NCBI GenBank assembly: GCA_020632665.1 | Contig: JACKFC010000005.1 | Location: forward strand, 1-64,000 | Length of the DNA: 64,000 nt | Direction of reading: 5' to 3' | Origin: Deltaproteobacteria bacterium | GTDB lineage: Bacteria > Myxococcota_A > UBA9042 | Shown: one piece after another, positions 33,966 to 43,097 of the stretch | How the letters are laid out: every line of letters starts with the position of its first letter | Position numbering within the stretch: position 1 is the stretch's first letter | The notes under the pieces: model-generated | The model's database searches: none | What the model was told of the DNA's origin: nothing | Seen by the model: the letters and a program-made list of their open reading frames with translations, nothing else | Made by a program: the position numbers and the translations under genes

Positions 33966-36900
33966 TCAGGGGAGGGAGAAGGCCTTGCCGTTGGTCGACC
34001 AGGACCTCCAGGTGCCGAATTCGACGTCGAAGGTCGAGAACGCGTCGATCTGCAGCGTTTTCGACCAGATCCGATCGACCCGGGCGAGCAGCGGCACATC
34101 GACGAAGACGTCGATCCCAGCGAGCGTGGCGAAGTCCGGCAGCTCCACCGAGGTGGTCGTCGGCGCGACGTAGAGCCACCAGAACGGGAAGCCGCCGCCG
34201 TCGACGTGGACCCGGTGGATGCTCGGCGCCGCGCTCGGGGCCGAGGTCCACTCGATCGTGACGGGCTTGGGATTGCTGGACTCCAGCGGCTTGCCGATGG
34301 CGGCGACCGAGAGGAAGGGGCCGAGCCACAGCCCCGGCTCGCCGACCAACAACATCCGGCCGTCGTCGAGCCGCACGCCGGCGCGCGGCAGCAGGTCGAG
34401 GCGCTCGGGGCTCTCGTCGTGCAGGCCGAAGTTGTCGATCCGGAAGACCGCGCCTTGGGCCGTCGTGCCGTAGACGCTGCCCGGCGCTCCCGGCACCAAG
34501 ATCTCGAAGATCGGTGGCGACTTGCTGCCGGCTGGCAAGACCGAGGTCGGCGCGCCCGTCGGCGGCACGCGCCACAAGCCGCCCACGCCGTCGGTCGTGC
34601 TGCCGGCCACGAGGTAGCTGCCGTCGCTCTGCGCCATCGCCGCGGTCAGCGCCGCCGCTCCTGCGATCCCGCTGCCGTTGGCGCTGGGCGTGGCTTGTGC
34701 GGCAGCGATCCGGATCACCGCGCCGGCCTCGCTCACCGCCAACGCGTCGCTCTGGCCGCACGCGACCCCACGCAGCGGCGCCTTGCTCGCGCCGAGCACC
34801 TGGACCGCGCTCCAACCCTCGCCGCGATCGACCGCGACGCCGCCCTCGGCGCCGACCGTGACGCGGAAGCCCGGGCCATGGCAGACGCCGACGAGGTCCT
34901 CGACCAAGGCGCCCTTCTCGCTCTTCACCTCGTAGCCGTCGAGCCGCCGGATCAGGCCCGCTTGGCCGACCAGGGTGGCGTCGGTCGGGGTGCCCGCGGC
35001 CGCCAGCACCGCCGGTGGATCGGCGTAGGCGTCGACCTCGGGGGCGGCGTAGATCAGGCTCGCGCCTTCGAGCGTCCCGCGCAGCAGGCGGCCGTTGCGC
35101 GCGACCAGCAGCAGCTCGTCTGCCGGGCCGCGCAGGACGCCCGCGAGGCTCAAGGCGACGCCGACGGGTTCGGCCTGCCAGATGCCGTCCTTGCCGCGCA
35201 CCAGCGCGTTGCCGTCGCCAGGGCGGACGATGCTCTCGTGGTGCGTCCCGGTCTCGATCGGCGTGACGCTGCCGCCGAAATCGACCCGCGCCCGCCACGT
35301 CTGGGTGGTTCCCGTCATCGACTCCGGCAGGGTCAGCGGCTGGTAGGGCACCGCCAAGGTGTCGACCACGCCCGTGGTGCCGGGCTCGCCCTTCTCCGAG
35401 CGCGCCGTGGCGATCGGGATCCAGCCGTCCGAGCCGAGCGCGAACCACGCGAGCACCTCGAGGTCACCGCCGTTGCTGGCCGGGAAGAAGCGCTGCGGTC
35501 CGGCGAGGCGCACGGGCAGGGTGCGCTGCAACGGGATATCGAGGCGCATGTCGAGGCCGGTGATCGTCGCTCCAGGCTCGGGGAAGACGTGACGGCGCAC
35601 GCCCATCGAGGTTGGCACGAAGCTGTTGTCCGACTGCAGGTAGCCGGCGATGCAGTAGATGGCGAGCTCGTCCAAGCGGGCCGAGATGCTGAACAAGCCG
35701 GTCTTTTCGTCGACCTTGGCACCTGGGCCGGCGGGCGGATTCTCGCTGGTGCGGCTGCGGGTGCTGGTCGCGCAGGTGATCTGCCGGATGCCGATGCTGG
35801 GGCGGCAGACCTTGCGCTCGGGCACCAAGGCATCGACCGCGCAGCTGTAGTCGGTGTCGCAGTCGGCGTCGCTCTGGCATTGGTTGAAGCAGCGCTTGCC
35901 GCCCGGACCGGTCGTGACGCAGGCCCAGAGCTGGCCGGCGGCGGTCGAGCCTGGCTTGGTCACGCAGTCGGTGTCGGCCTCGCAAAAATCGCAGATCGGC
36001 CCGCCGGTCGGGGGCTTCAGGCAATTGGTCGGCGGGGTCAGCGAGTATTTGTCGAGGTCGAGGATGCGGCCCTGCAGGGTCGCCAACGGCAGGCCGGGGC
36101 CACCGCCGCCACCGCCGCTCGACGGTGGAACCCAGGGGAAGAGCAGCAGCGTCGCGTTGCTGACGCCGAAGTGGACGATCGAGCTGGCGCTGTATTCCGT
36201 CTTGCTGGCGGAGACGGTCAGCGGCGGCAGGAGGTCTTCGCCGGCGAAGACGATCTGGCCCTGATTGTCGGTCTTGCCGAGGTATTTGCCGAAGATGGCG
36301 TCCGAGGGCTGGCCGACCACGACCGTCGCCTCGGAGAGCGGCTTGAGCGTGTAGATATCGAGGACGGTGACGTTCAGTGTGCCGAAGGTCGGGCCGCCGT
36401 GGGTGCCGCCCTGCGGGCTGGTGGGCGAGAAGTAGAGGTAGCCGTCGACCAGGGCGTCGGCGCCGCCGGGGCAGACCAACTGCACCGTCACCGGTCCGGG
36501 CGCGTGGGCGGGCGTACGGACCCGCATCTTGCTGCGACCGACGACCTCGACGAGCTCCGCCGGCGCACCGTCGAACGCGACGCTGCAGCCGGCATCGAGC
36601 CCAGCCCCGCGGAGGGTCACCAAGCTGCCGCCGCCGGTGGCGCCCTGCGCCGGGATCGCCGCGTCGAGGCGGGGGCCGCCGGCCGGGATGTAGTCGAAGG
36701 CGTCGGCGAGCGCGTTCTCGAAGGGGCCGCAGCGGACCTGCACCGTCGCAGCACCGGGCGCTCCGGGCGGCGTCCGTACCTGCATCGTCGCACCCTTGGC
36801 TGCGACGACGGTCGCGGCGTAGGCGCCGATCCGCACCTGGCAGCCCGCGTCGAGGCCGGCGCCGCCGAGCGTCACCAGCGTCCCGCCGGCGACTGGGCCT

Positions 36901-38126
36901 TCCGCCGGCACCACCGAGAGCAGCTGCAAGGGCGCGAAAGCTTGATAGGCGGCCGGCAGCTCGAGCTTGCTGGTGCCGATGGTCGCCTGCACGTCGTGGG
37001 TTCCGGCCGCGAGCGCCGGCGTCTCGACCAGCGCCGAGCCCTTGCCGACCACGACCTTGGCCGCGGCGCCGGCGAAGCGAACTTGACCGACCTCGGCGCC
37101 CGCCAGGTCGGCGAGCAGGCCGACCGTCTCGCCACCGGTGGTGCTGCCGGTCTTCGGCGCCACGCCGAAGAGCGCGGGCTTGTCGCCGCCGCCGTAGACC
37201 AGGCCCGGGTCGAGGACCGCGTCGCCGTAGGGGCTGCGCGCCATCACCGCGACCGCGCGGCCGGCCGCGCCGGTATTCGCCGGGGCGCTGGCGGCGCGCA
37301 AGCTGCTCGCGGTCCCCGGCACCAACGAGCCGAGCCGGCCGTCGACCCAGAGCGTCGTCAAGGGCCCGAGGCCGGCGCCGACCAGGGTGATGTCGCCGCC
37401 CTTGCCCTCGAGCGTCGCCGGGTCGATCCGATCCAGGCGCGGCGGTCGGCCGTAGCGGAAGGTGCCGGCCCAGGTCGTCACGCCGCTGGCGTGGCGGATG
37501 GCGACCGGGACCTCGATCTCGTCCTTTCCGGCCGGCAGCTCGAACGCCGGCGTGCGCGCGACCAGGGTGCTGCCGTCGACGACCTCGCTCTCGATCGCCG
37601 CGCGCCAGCCGATCAGCAGGCGGTCGCCGGGGTGGAAGCCGGCGCCGCGGACCTGGATCGGCGTGCCGCCGAGCGACGGCCCGAGCTGCGGCTCGACGTC
37701 CTCGATCCGGACCTCACCGAGGTAGGCGTAGCCGGCGGGCTTGCGCGCGATGCCGTCGACGTCGACCAAGGAGACCTCGACCGCGCCGGGCACCTGCGCC
37801 GGCGGCGCGATGGCGAAGATGTGGGTCGTCCCGGCGCGCCAGCTCACCTCGGCTTCGACGCCGCCGAAGTAGACCTTGGTCGCGGGGCCGATGCCGACGC
37901 CCTCGATGTCGATCTCGTCGCCGCCGGCGAGGGGGCCGCGGGGCGGATCGATCGCCACGATCTGCAGGCCGGAGAGGGTTCCTCCGCCGGAGTCGCCGCC
38001 GCCGCCCGAAGCGTCGGAGCCGTTGCCAACGTCGTCGGGACTGGAGCAGGCCGGCAGGATCGCGAGGAGGAGGGCCAACAATCCGGTCGCGACGTGCCGC
38101 GGTGCTGCGCTGCGGCGGTCGAGCAT
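33966..38126 (-). CDS. giant IPT/TIG-repeat lipoprotein with Cys-rich and propeller-like parts
   Basis: A 1386-residue lipoprotein (signal ending LAILPACSS, lipid Cys near 27) with a Gly/Ser/Asp linker. Six IPT/TIG immunoglobulin-like domains fill residues about 48-567, recognised by repeats such as IDPPRGPLAGGDEIDIEG, VEPQLGPSLGGTPIQVRG, VPAEGPVAGGTLVTLGG and IPAQGATGGGSLVTLRG. A carboxypeptidase-regulatory-like domain follows (VTVLDIYTLKPLSEATVVVG), then an EGF-like Cys-rich stretch (about 700-790, CDFCEADTDC, CFNQCQSDADC), and from about 950 a series of short repeats like a beta-propeller (LLLVARNGRLLRG, VGQAGLIRRLDG). It should be a large surface protein, perhaps for adhesion or predation. 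The start is chosen for the signal peptide and a GGAGG site. Confidence 0.88.
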   Translation of the reverse strand: MLDRRSAAPRHVATGLLALLLAILPACSSPDDVGNGSDASGGGGDSGGGTLSGLQIVAIDPPRGPLAGGDEIDIEGVGIGPATKVYFGGVEAEVSWRAGTTHIFAIAPPAQVPGAVEVSLVDVDGIARKPAGYAYLGEVRIEDVEPQLGPSLGGTPIQVRGAGFHPGDRLLIGWRAAIESEVVDGSTLVARTPAFELPAGKDEIEVPVAIRHASGVTTWAGTFRYGRPPRLDRIDPATLEGKGGDITLVGAGLGPLTTLWVDGRLGSLVPGTASSLRAASAPANTGAAGRAVAVMARSPYGDAVLDPGLVYGGGDKPALFGVAPKTGSTTGGETVGLLADLAGAEVGQVRFAGAAAKVVVGKGSALVETPALAAGTHDVQATIGTSKLELPAAYQAFAPLQLLSVVPAEGPVAGGTLVTLGGAGLDAGCQVRIGAYAATVVAAKGATMQVRTPPGAPGAATVQVRCGPFENALADAFDYIPAGGPRLDAAIPAQGATGGGSLVTLRGAGLDAGCSVAFDGAPAELVEVVGRSKMRVRTPAHAPGPVTVQLVCPGGADALVDGYLYFSPTSPQGGTHGGPTFGTLNVTVLDIYTLKPLSEATVVVGQPSDAIFGKYLGKTDNQGQIVFAGEDLLPPLTVSASKTEYSASSIVHFGVSNATLLLFPWVPPSSGGGGGGPGLPLATLQGRILDLDKYSLTPPTNCLKPPTGGPICDFCEADTDCVTKPGSTAAGQLWACVTTGPGGKRCFNQCQSDADCDTDYSCAVDALVPERKVCRPSIGIRQITCATSTRSRTSENPPAGPGAKVDEKTGLFSISARLDELAIYCIAGYLQSDNSFVPTSMGVRRHVFPEPGATITGLDMRLDIPLQRTLPVRLAGPQRFFPASNGGDLEVLAWFALGSDGWIPIATARSEKGEPGTTGVVDTLAVPYQPLTLPESMTGTTQTWRARVDFGGSVTPIETGTHHESIVRPGDGNALVRGKDGIWQAEPVGVALSLAGVLRGPADELLLVARNGRLLRGTLEGASLIYAAPEVDAYADPPAVLAAAGTPTDATLVGQAGLIRRLDGYEVKSEKGALVEDLVGVCHGPGFRVTVGAEGGVAVDRGEGWSAVQVLGASKAPLRGVACGQSDALAVSEAGAVIRIAAAQATPSANGSGIAGAAALTAAMAQSDGSYLVAGSTTDGVGGLWRVPPTGAPTSVLPAGSKSPPIFEILVPGAPGSVYGTTAQGAVFRIDNFGLHDESPERLDLLPRAGVRLDDGRMLLVGEPGLWLGPFLSVAAIGKPLESSNPKPVTIEWTSAPSAAPSIHRVHVDGGGFPFWWLYVAPTTTSVELPDFATLAGIDVFVDVPLLARVDRIWSKTLQIDAFSTFDVEFGTWRSWSTNGKAFSLP

Positions 38127-38173
38127 GCGTCGTGCCTCCGGGACCGCCACGGGTCCTCGCCCTCTCCGCCGCC

Positions 38174-38203
38174 AGCCTAGTGGATCTGCACGCTGCGCGC
38201 CAA
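38174..38203 (-). promoter_or_regulatory. promoter for the IPT lipoprotein-ygfZ-kinase unit
   Basis: On the reverse strand TTGGCG (38203-38198) and TAGGCT (38179-38174) are 18 bp apart, 47 bases before the ATG at 38126. The -35 starts right after the sppA stop codon. Confidence 0.45.
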
Positions 38204-40792
38204 TCAGGGCGCCGGAACGTCGCGTGGCAACGGCGAGAGCGCGAGCGGGGTGCCGGCGGGCAGGGCCGTCAGCACGGCGGCATGGTCGAGCCACGGTCCG
38301 GCTGCCTGGAGCAGCGCGCGACCGACCGCCGCGGTGGCGGCTGCGCCGGCAGCGACGCCGTCCGGCGCGTCATCGTCCGGGTCCGCGCCGCCGAGCAACG
38401 AGCGCACCGCCACGCCGAGGCCGACGCCGAGGTGCACGCGCAGGCCGGGCCGCGGCAGCAACACCACCTCGGTATCGTCGTCGTCCTGCAGGCCGGCGCG
38501 GCTGCGGACGTCGCGCAGCGCTTCGAGCAGGCCGCCCTCGCTGTCGACCAGGCCGCGCTCGAGGGCGCGGCGGCCGAGGTGGATCCGGCCGCCGGCGAGA
38601 CGCTCGAGCGTCTCGTCGCTGAGCTTGCGGCGCAGCTTCACCCGCTCGAGAAAGAGGGCGTAGTAGCGACCGAGGGTGCGCCGCAGCACGGCCTCTTCGC
38701 TCGTGCTCCAGGGCTGCTTCGGATCGAAGACCGTCGTCCCCGGGCCGGCGGCGACGTGGTCGACACCGATCCCGAGCAGCGCCAGCGTGCCCGAGAACTC
38801 GGGCTTCAGCGTGAAGATGCCGATCGAGCCGGTGACGGTGGCGGCGTCGGCGAAGATCTTGTCGGCGCCGAGCGAGAGCCAATAGCCGCCGCTGGCCGCG
38901 ACGCTTGCCATCGAGATCGCCGTCGGTTTGCGCTCGCTGAGCTGCCGCAGGCCTTGGTAGATCAACTCCGAGCCGTAGACCGCGCCGCCGCCGGAGTCGA
39001 CCCGGACGACCACGCCCTTGATGTCGCTGCGCTTCGCCAGGCCGCCGAGCTGCTTCGCCACGCTCCGACCGCCGATCTGTCGACCCATCAGGCCGCGACC
39101 GCTTTCGCCGTCGACGATCGAGCCGGCGAGGGCCAGGACGGCGAGGCGTGGGCGCGGGCCGAAGCGCTTGCGACGCGCCACCGGCGGCGCGTAGACCGCG
39201 AGCGAATCGCCCTTCTCGGTCATCCCCCAATCGCGCAGCGACGCCTCGAATTCCTTCGGCGTCGCGACCACGTCGATCAGCGTCGCGCGCTGGGCGTCCT
39301 CGGGGATCGCGACGCCCTGTGCCAAGGCGGCCTCGACCGCGGTCGGGGTCAGCGAGCGGCCGAGGGCGACGGCCTCGAGGAATTGGCCGTAGCGCCGGCG
39401 GACCACGCGGGTCAGCGTCTCGTTCAGCGCCGGGCTGATGCGCTCACGGGTGAATGTCTCCGGTGCCGATTTGTAGTCGTCGTAGCGCACGGTCTGCACC
39501 GTGATGCCGATCCGCGCCAGCGCCGTCGCCAGGCCGACGAAATCCGCGCCGATGCCGCGCGCCGTGAGGCTGCCGGCCGCGGGCATGCCGATCTTCTCGG
39601 TCGCGCAGGCGATCATATAGCCGCGGGTGCCGAGGCTGGAGGCGTAGGCGGCGGTCCGCTTGCCCGCGGCGCGCAGGGCGGCGATGGCGGCCCGCAGCTC
39701 CTCGACCTGCGCCCAAGTGAAGCTGGCTTGGTCGAAGCGGAAGACGACCGTCTGCACCGCCGGATCGCGCACCAGCGCGTCGAGGCGCAGCAGCAGCGCG
39801 GCGAAGGAGTTCTTCCCGGCCGGCGATTCCGACGTGGCCGCGGCCAGCGGGATGATGACCGCGCTCGGGCCCGGATCGACGAACGACGGCGGCACGTCGC
39901 CGGAGAGACGGGCGCCGACTTGCACGCCACCGCCGCTGCCGTCGCGCAACGAGGAGTCGGCGCGCAGCCCGAGCTCGGCGCCCCAATGACCGAGGCCGAT
40001 ATCGAGCAGCAGGCTGGTGCGCGATTCGGTCTGCCGGCTCGCGCCGATGCGATGGGTGACGTTGCGATGCTCGAGCAGCAGCGAGAGGCCGCTGGCGATG
40101 CGCCCGGCCATGCTGAAGGTCGTGTTGCCGATGGTGCCGCCTGCCGGCCAATCGATGTCGAAGGCGAGGGTGAAGCGATCCGATCCGGCGAAGGGACGCA
40201 GCGCCAGTCCCCAGGCGTAGCGGGTGGTGAACGCCGCGGTGCCATCGGCGCCGACGCCGCCGGGATCGCCCAGGCCCGTGGCGCGCCAACCGAGCGAAAC
40301 CCACGACCAAGGCCGCAGCAGCAGGCCGACGTCATGCGACCAGAGCGAGCTGCCGTCGCCCGCAGCGCCGCCGAGTAGGCGGGCCGCATAACCGAGGGCG
40401 AAGCGGTCGCCGAGCCGCCACGCACCAGCCAGGCTCAGGCGGGAGAGCATCAGCGCGTCGGCGTCTTCGTCGCTGCGGTGTTCGAGCGCCGCACCCAAGC
40501 GCAGGCTGCCGAAGGCGCCGCTGCCGAAGGCGCCCCAGCCGCTGCCGGCGCCGCCGCCGACCTGCCCGCCACCGAGCGCCGCCTGCAGCCGCAGCTCCCA
40601 ATCGTCCAGCGCGCTGAGGCCGGCCGGGTTGGTGGCGATCGAGAGGGCGCCGCGCGGGTTGGCCACCGTCTGGCCAGCGAAGTGGACGCCGAGGTCGCGA
40701 CGGGCCTGCTGCGCCGAGGCGGCGAGCGGCCACATCCAGACCGCCACGGCAGCCAGGAGCAGAGCCAGCGGGATCCTGGTCGTCGTCGGCAT
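38204..40792 (-). CDS. sppA: SppA-type signal peptide peptidase with N-terminal barrel-like domain
   Basis: An 862-residue protein with a signal peptide (about 1-28, AASAQQ). Residues 30-330 are Gly-rich, alternating and start with a NPAGLSALDDW motif typical of outer-membrane-type beta-barrels. From about residue 340 comes the double S49 architecture of the 67-kDa SppA. The catalytic Lys lies in DDYKSAPETFTRERISP (Lys441) and the Ser in SVAASGGYW (Ser634), 193 residues apart as in the long family. A closing RVKLRRKLSDETLERLAGGR helix is also present. SppA digests cleaved signal peptides at the inner membrane; here the barrel-like extension would put the protease at the outer membrane or periplasm. 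The start has a GAGGG site. It is transcribed with the downstream IPT unit or separately. Confidence 0.88.
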   Translation of the reverse strand: MPTTTRIPLALLLAAVAVWMWPLAASAQQARRDLGVHFAGQTVANPRGALSIATNPAGLSALDDWELRLQAALGGGQVGGGAGSGWGAFGSGAFGSLRLGAALEHRSDEDADALMLSRLSLAGAWRLGDRFALGYAARLLGGAAGDGSSLWSHDVGLLLRPWSWVSLGWRATGLGDPGGVGADGTAAFTTRYAWGLALRPFAGSDRFTLAFDIDWPAGGTIGNTTFSMAGRIASGLSLLLEHRNVTHRIGASRQTESRTSLLLDIGLGHWGAELGLRADSSLRDGSGGGVQVGARLSGDVPPSFVDPGPSAVIIPLAAATSESPAGKNSFAALLLRLDALVRDPAVQTVVFRFDQASFTWAQVEELRAAIAALRAAGKRTAAYASSLGTRGYMIACATEKIGMPAAGSLTARGIGADFVGLATALARIGITVQTVRYDDYKSAPETFTRERISPALNETLTRVVRRRYGQFLEAVALGRSLTPTAVEAALAQGVAIPEDAQRATLIDVVATPKEFEASLRDWGMTEKGDSLAVYAPPVARRKRFGPRPRLAVLALAGSIVDGESGRGLMGRQIGGRSVAKQLGGLAKRSDIKGVVVRVDSGGGAVYGSELIYQGLRQLSERKPTAISMASVAASGGYWLSLGADKIFADAATVTGSIGIFTLKPEFSGTLALLGIGVDHVAAGPGTTVFDPKQPWSTSEEAVLRRTLGRYYALFLERVKLRRKLSDETLERLAGGRIHLGRRALERGLVDSEGGLLEALRDVRSRAGLQDDDDTEVVLLPRPGLRVHLGVGLGVAVRSLLGGADPDDDAPDGVAAGAAATAAVGRALLQAAGPWLDHAAVLTALPAGTPLALSPLPRDVPAP

Positions 40793-40811
40793 CGTGCCCT
40801 CGCGCGCGTGG

Positions 40812-42092
40812 CTAGCGGTTGTGCGTCAGCGCCATCAGCTTGAAGTCGTCCGGGCCGTCGCGCCGCATGAGCAAGCGGTAGGACTTCACGCCGCGGCAAT
40901 CGAGCGAGATCTTGAAGAGGTTGCCGGCCGCGTGGACGGTGTACATCTCGCAGGCCAGCGGCGCCTTGCCGGCGCGCGACTCGGCGAGCTTCTTCCGGTA
41001 GAGCTGGTCGCGGCTCTCGTCGAGCTTGAGGAACGCGCCGCCGTGGATGCGGAAGAGCGACGGGATCAACGTCGGCATCTCGGTGTGCACCTCGGCCGGG
41101 CCGAAGTTGCGCAGGTAGTTGCCGAGGTCACCGCCGGCGAGCGATTGGCACGCGGCTTCTTGGGTCAGGTCGGTCTTGATCTCGGTCGCCGGCGACTCGA
41201 TCCGGATGTCGAGGTAGACCCGCTCCTTGTCGAGCATCTTGCAGATGGCCTCGTGGTTCGAGGTCGCCGCGAAGCGCGAGAAGCCGAGGAAGGCGCGCGC
41301 GACTTCGCTCGCCATGGCGGGGTCGACGTCGTCGCTGCTCGGGGCCTGGATCACGCCGCCGCTGGTGGTACCGCTGCCGCCGGCGGTGGTGCCGCCGCTC
41401 TCGCCACCGGTGCTGCCGCTGCTGCCGCTCTCGGAGCCGGTGTCGTTCGGGCGCGTGTCGCGCGGTGGCTTGGTCGTGGTGTCGCCGCCGCCGTTTTCGC
41501 CGCCGCCGCTCTCGCCGCCGCCGTTTTCGCCGCCGCCGCTCTCGCCGCCGCCGCTCTCACCGCCGCCGTTTTCGCCGCCGCCGGCGGGCTTCGCGCTGAT
41601 GGTCGTGCCGCGGCGCGGCGCCGCGTCGGCCGGCGCGGCGGCGGTGCGGACGCATTGGCTCTGCCAGTTGTGCTCGTAGCTCTTGCGCACCTCTTCCTCG
41701 AAATAGGGGCGCCCATCGCTGCCGAGCTTCTTGATCTTGCGCTTGAAGATCTTCTCTTGCGTATCGACCGCGGCGGCGACGACGGCATCACAGCCATAGC
41801 GCGCCGCGAAGCGCTTGAGTTGGGCGAGCGCCGCCGTGCGATCGGCGGTCGCGTCGTTGCTGGTCAGCTTCAGCCGCAGCGTGCCGAGCAGGACCGTTGG
41901 TTGCGGCAGCGCGTCGGCGGTCTCGGCGGCCGTCACCGGCGTGCCGAGCGGCAACGCGCGGTGCTTCGGCGCCCCGGGGGCGCGCTCCAACTCGACGCCG
42001 CCACAGCCTGCGAGAGCGCCGAGGCCGAGCGTCAGGGCGACCGCCGCGAGCGCGGAGAGGGGAGTGGAACGGAGCGTCGTACGCGTCATCAT
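40812..42092 (-). CDS. lipoprotein with GGGE(N/S) repeat tether, unknown function
   Basis: A 426-residue lipoprotein (signal ending GALAGCGG, Cys near 31). Its N-terminal domain (about 35-150) contains an LTSNDATADRTAALAQL segment and a Gly-Cys-Asp-Ala-Val-Val motif (YGCDAVVAAAVD), reminiscent of small lipoproteins that bind other envelope parts. Residues about 170-265 are a low-complexity tether made by six in-frame GGGE[NS] units and Gly/Ser/Thr runs. The C-terminal domain (about 270-426) is mixed alpha/beta with three Cys (SRFAATSNHEAICKMLDKER ... DCRGVKSYRLLMRRDG). It precedes sppA by 19 bases. I do not recognise either globular domain. Confidence 0.78.
   Translation of the reverse strand: MMTRTTLRSTPLSALAAVALTLGLGALAGCGGVELERAPGAPKHRALPLGTPVTAAETADALPQPTVLLGTLRLKLTSNDATADRTAALAQLKRFAARYGCDAVVAAAVDTQEKIFKRKIKKLGSDGRPYFEEEVRKSYEHNWQSQCVRTAAAPADAAPRRGTTISAKPAGGGENGGGESGGGESGGGENGGGESGGGENGGGDTTTKPPRDTRPNDTGSESGSSGSTGGESGGTTAGGSGTTSGGVIQAPSSDDVDPAMASEVARAFLGFSRFAATSNHEAICKMLDKERVYLDIRIESPATEIKTDLTQEAACQSLAGGDLGNYLRNFGPAEVHTEMPTLIPSLFRIHGGAFLKLDESRDQLYRKKLAESRAGKAPLACEMYTVHAAGNLFKISLDCRGVKSYRLLMRRDGPDDFKLMALTHNR
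41484..41573. repeat. six tandem 15-bp coding repeats
   Basis: Six contiguous 15-bp units of the form GCCGCCGCCG[TTTTC or CTCTC] occupy 41484-41573. They encode GGGE followed by N or S on the reverse strand. The unit order is N,S,N,S,S,N when read left to right by codon type. The array is in frame inside the lipoprotein gene. Copy number could vary by slippage without breaking the frame. Confidence 0.9.
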
Positions 42093-42161
42093 CGGGCGAT
42101 TCCTCGGGTCCGTGCGGCCGCAGCGTGCGGGCCGGGAGGATGGATCGCGGCCCCGCAGGCG

Positions 42162-43007
42162 TCAATGCCGACAAGGCTCCGGCACCCCGGCGAGATCCGG
42201 GGCGAAGCGGTCGCCGAGCAGGAAGGCGAGGACCTCGGCCGACCACGCGATGCCGTCGTTGGGCAAGGCTGCGGAGGCGCAGGCCGCCTCGACCCGCGCG
42301 TCGCCGAGCCGCTCGCGGCGGCGACGGTACAGGGCGCTGACCTGCTCGGTCTCGAACTCCGGATGGCCTTGGACGCCGACCGCGGCGCCACCGCTGGGCA
42401 GGCCGGCGACGACGTAGCCCTGCAGCCGGCACGCCTCGCCCTCGAGCAGGAGCTGCGCGCCGTGGGGCAGGGCGCGGACCTCGTCCTGGTGGCTCTCGAG
42501 CAACGCGACCATCGCTGCTGGCGCGTCCGGCTGTGGCGTCGGGTACGCCCGCGGCGGCCTCGTCGCGCCGCCGACCGGAAGCCAGAAGCGCCGCCGCATC
42601 GGCACCCGGCCGACCTCCCAATCTGCGGCGCGCCCGACGTCGGCGCCGAGGGCGTGGGCGAGCAGCTGGTGACCGAAGCAGATCCCGTAGATTCGGGCCC
42701 CGCCTGCCAACGCCCGGGGCAGCCACTCACGCAGCGCGCAGACCCAGGGCAGGGTGCTGTCCGGGTCGGTGGCGCTGCCGGTGGTGACGTAGAGGTCGCT
42801 GTCGTCGTCGGCGGGTGGCAGCTCGCCAGCGAGGACGTCGACGATCCGAATCTGCGGCGCCCAGCCCAGCGCGGCCGCGGCGCGGCGGACATGCTCTGCC
42901 GTTCGATGCTCGGTATCGCCGAACCGGCTGCGGTCCGGTTCGGGCACGAAATCGCAGCGCAAGACGGTGATGATCGGCGATTGCGGCGTGCGTTCGGCAG
43001 TATCCAT
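42162..43007 (-). CDS. class I glutamine amidotransferase-like protein
   Basis: A 281-residue cytoplasmic protein with a triad-type glutaminase fold. The nucleophile is Cys110 in YGICFGHQLLAHALGA, and His215 and Glu217 lie in VQGHPEFE. There is no second synthetase domain, so it belongs to the stand-alone GATase1 proteins, some of which are annotated as GMP synthase-like or gamma-glutamyl hydrolase-like peptidases. Possible substrates are gamma-glutamyl compounds. The start at 43007 has no clear ribosome binding site. It is divergent from pepP across 90 bases, and the sppA-side lipoprotein gene starts 69 bases downstream. Confidence 0.85.
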   Translation of the reverse strand: MDTAERTPQSPIITVLRCDFVPEPDRSRFGDTEHRTAEHVRRAAAALGWAPQIRIVDVLAGELPPADDDSDLYVTTGSATDPDSTLPWVCALREWLPRALAGGARIYGICFGHQLLAHALGADVGRAADWEVGRVPMRRRFWLPVGGATRPPRAYPTPQPDAPAAMVALLESHQDEVRALPHGAQLLLEGEACRLQGYVVAGLPSGGAAVGVQGHPEFETEQVSALYRRRRERLGDARVEAACASAALPNDGIAWSAEVLAFLLGDRFAPDLAGVPEPCRH

Positions 43008-43097
43008 GGCGGCGGAGCGTAGCGCGCGGTGGCGTGCCCCGCTACACTCCGCCCGCCGTGCTGCCGCGCGGCGCCGATCCGCTGCCCAGGAGACGAG

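Noticed and set aside
33801..38180. A 1459-residue open frame on the forward strand opposite the IPT lipoprotein and ygfZ genes
   Set aside because: It is His/Arg/Asp/Gly-rich with no domain or signal, and arises from strong third-position GC bias of the reverse genes, which have clear domains.
41484..41573. A CRISPR-like repeat array
   Set aside because: The units are contiguous 15-mers without spacers, and they code for a Gly-rich tether in frame.
40629..43022. A 797-residue forward frame across sppA start, the lipoprotein and the amidotransferase genes
   Set aside because: It spans three reverse-strand genes with recognisable signals and motifs and has an Ala-rich repeat only from the 15-bp array.
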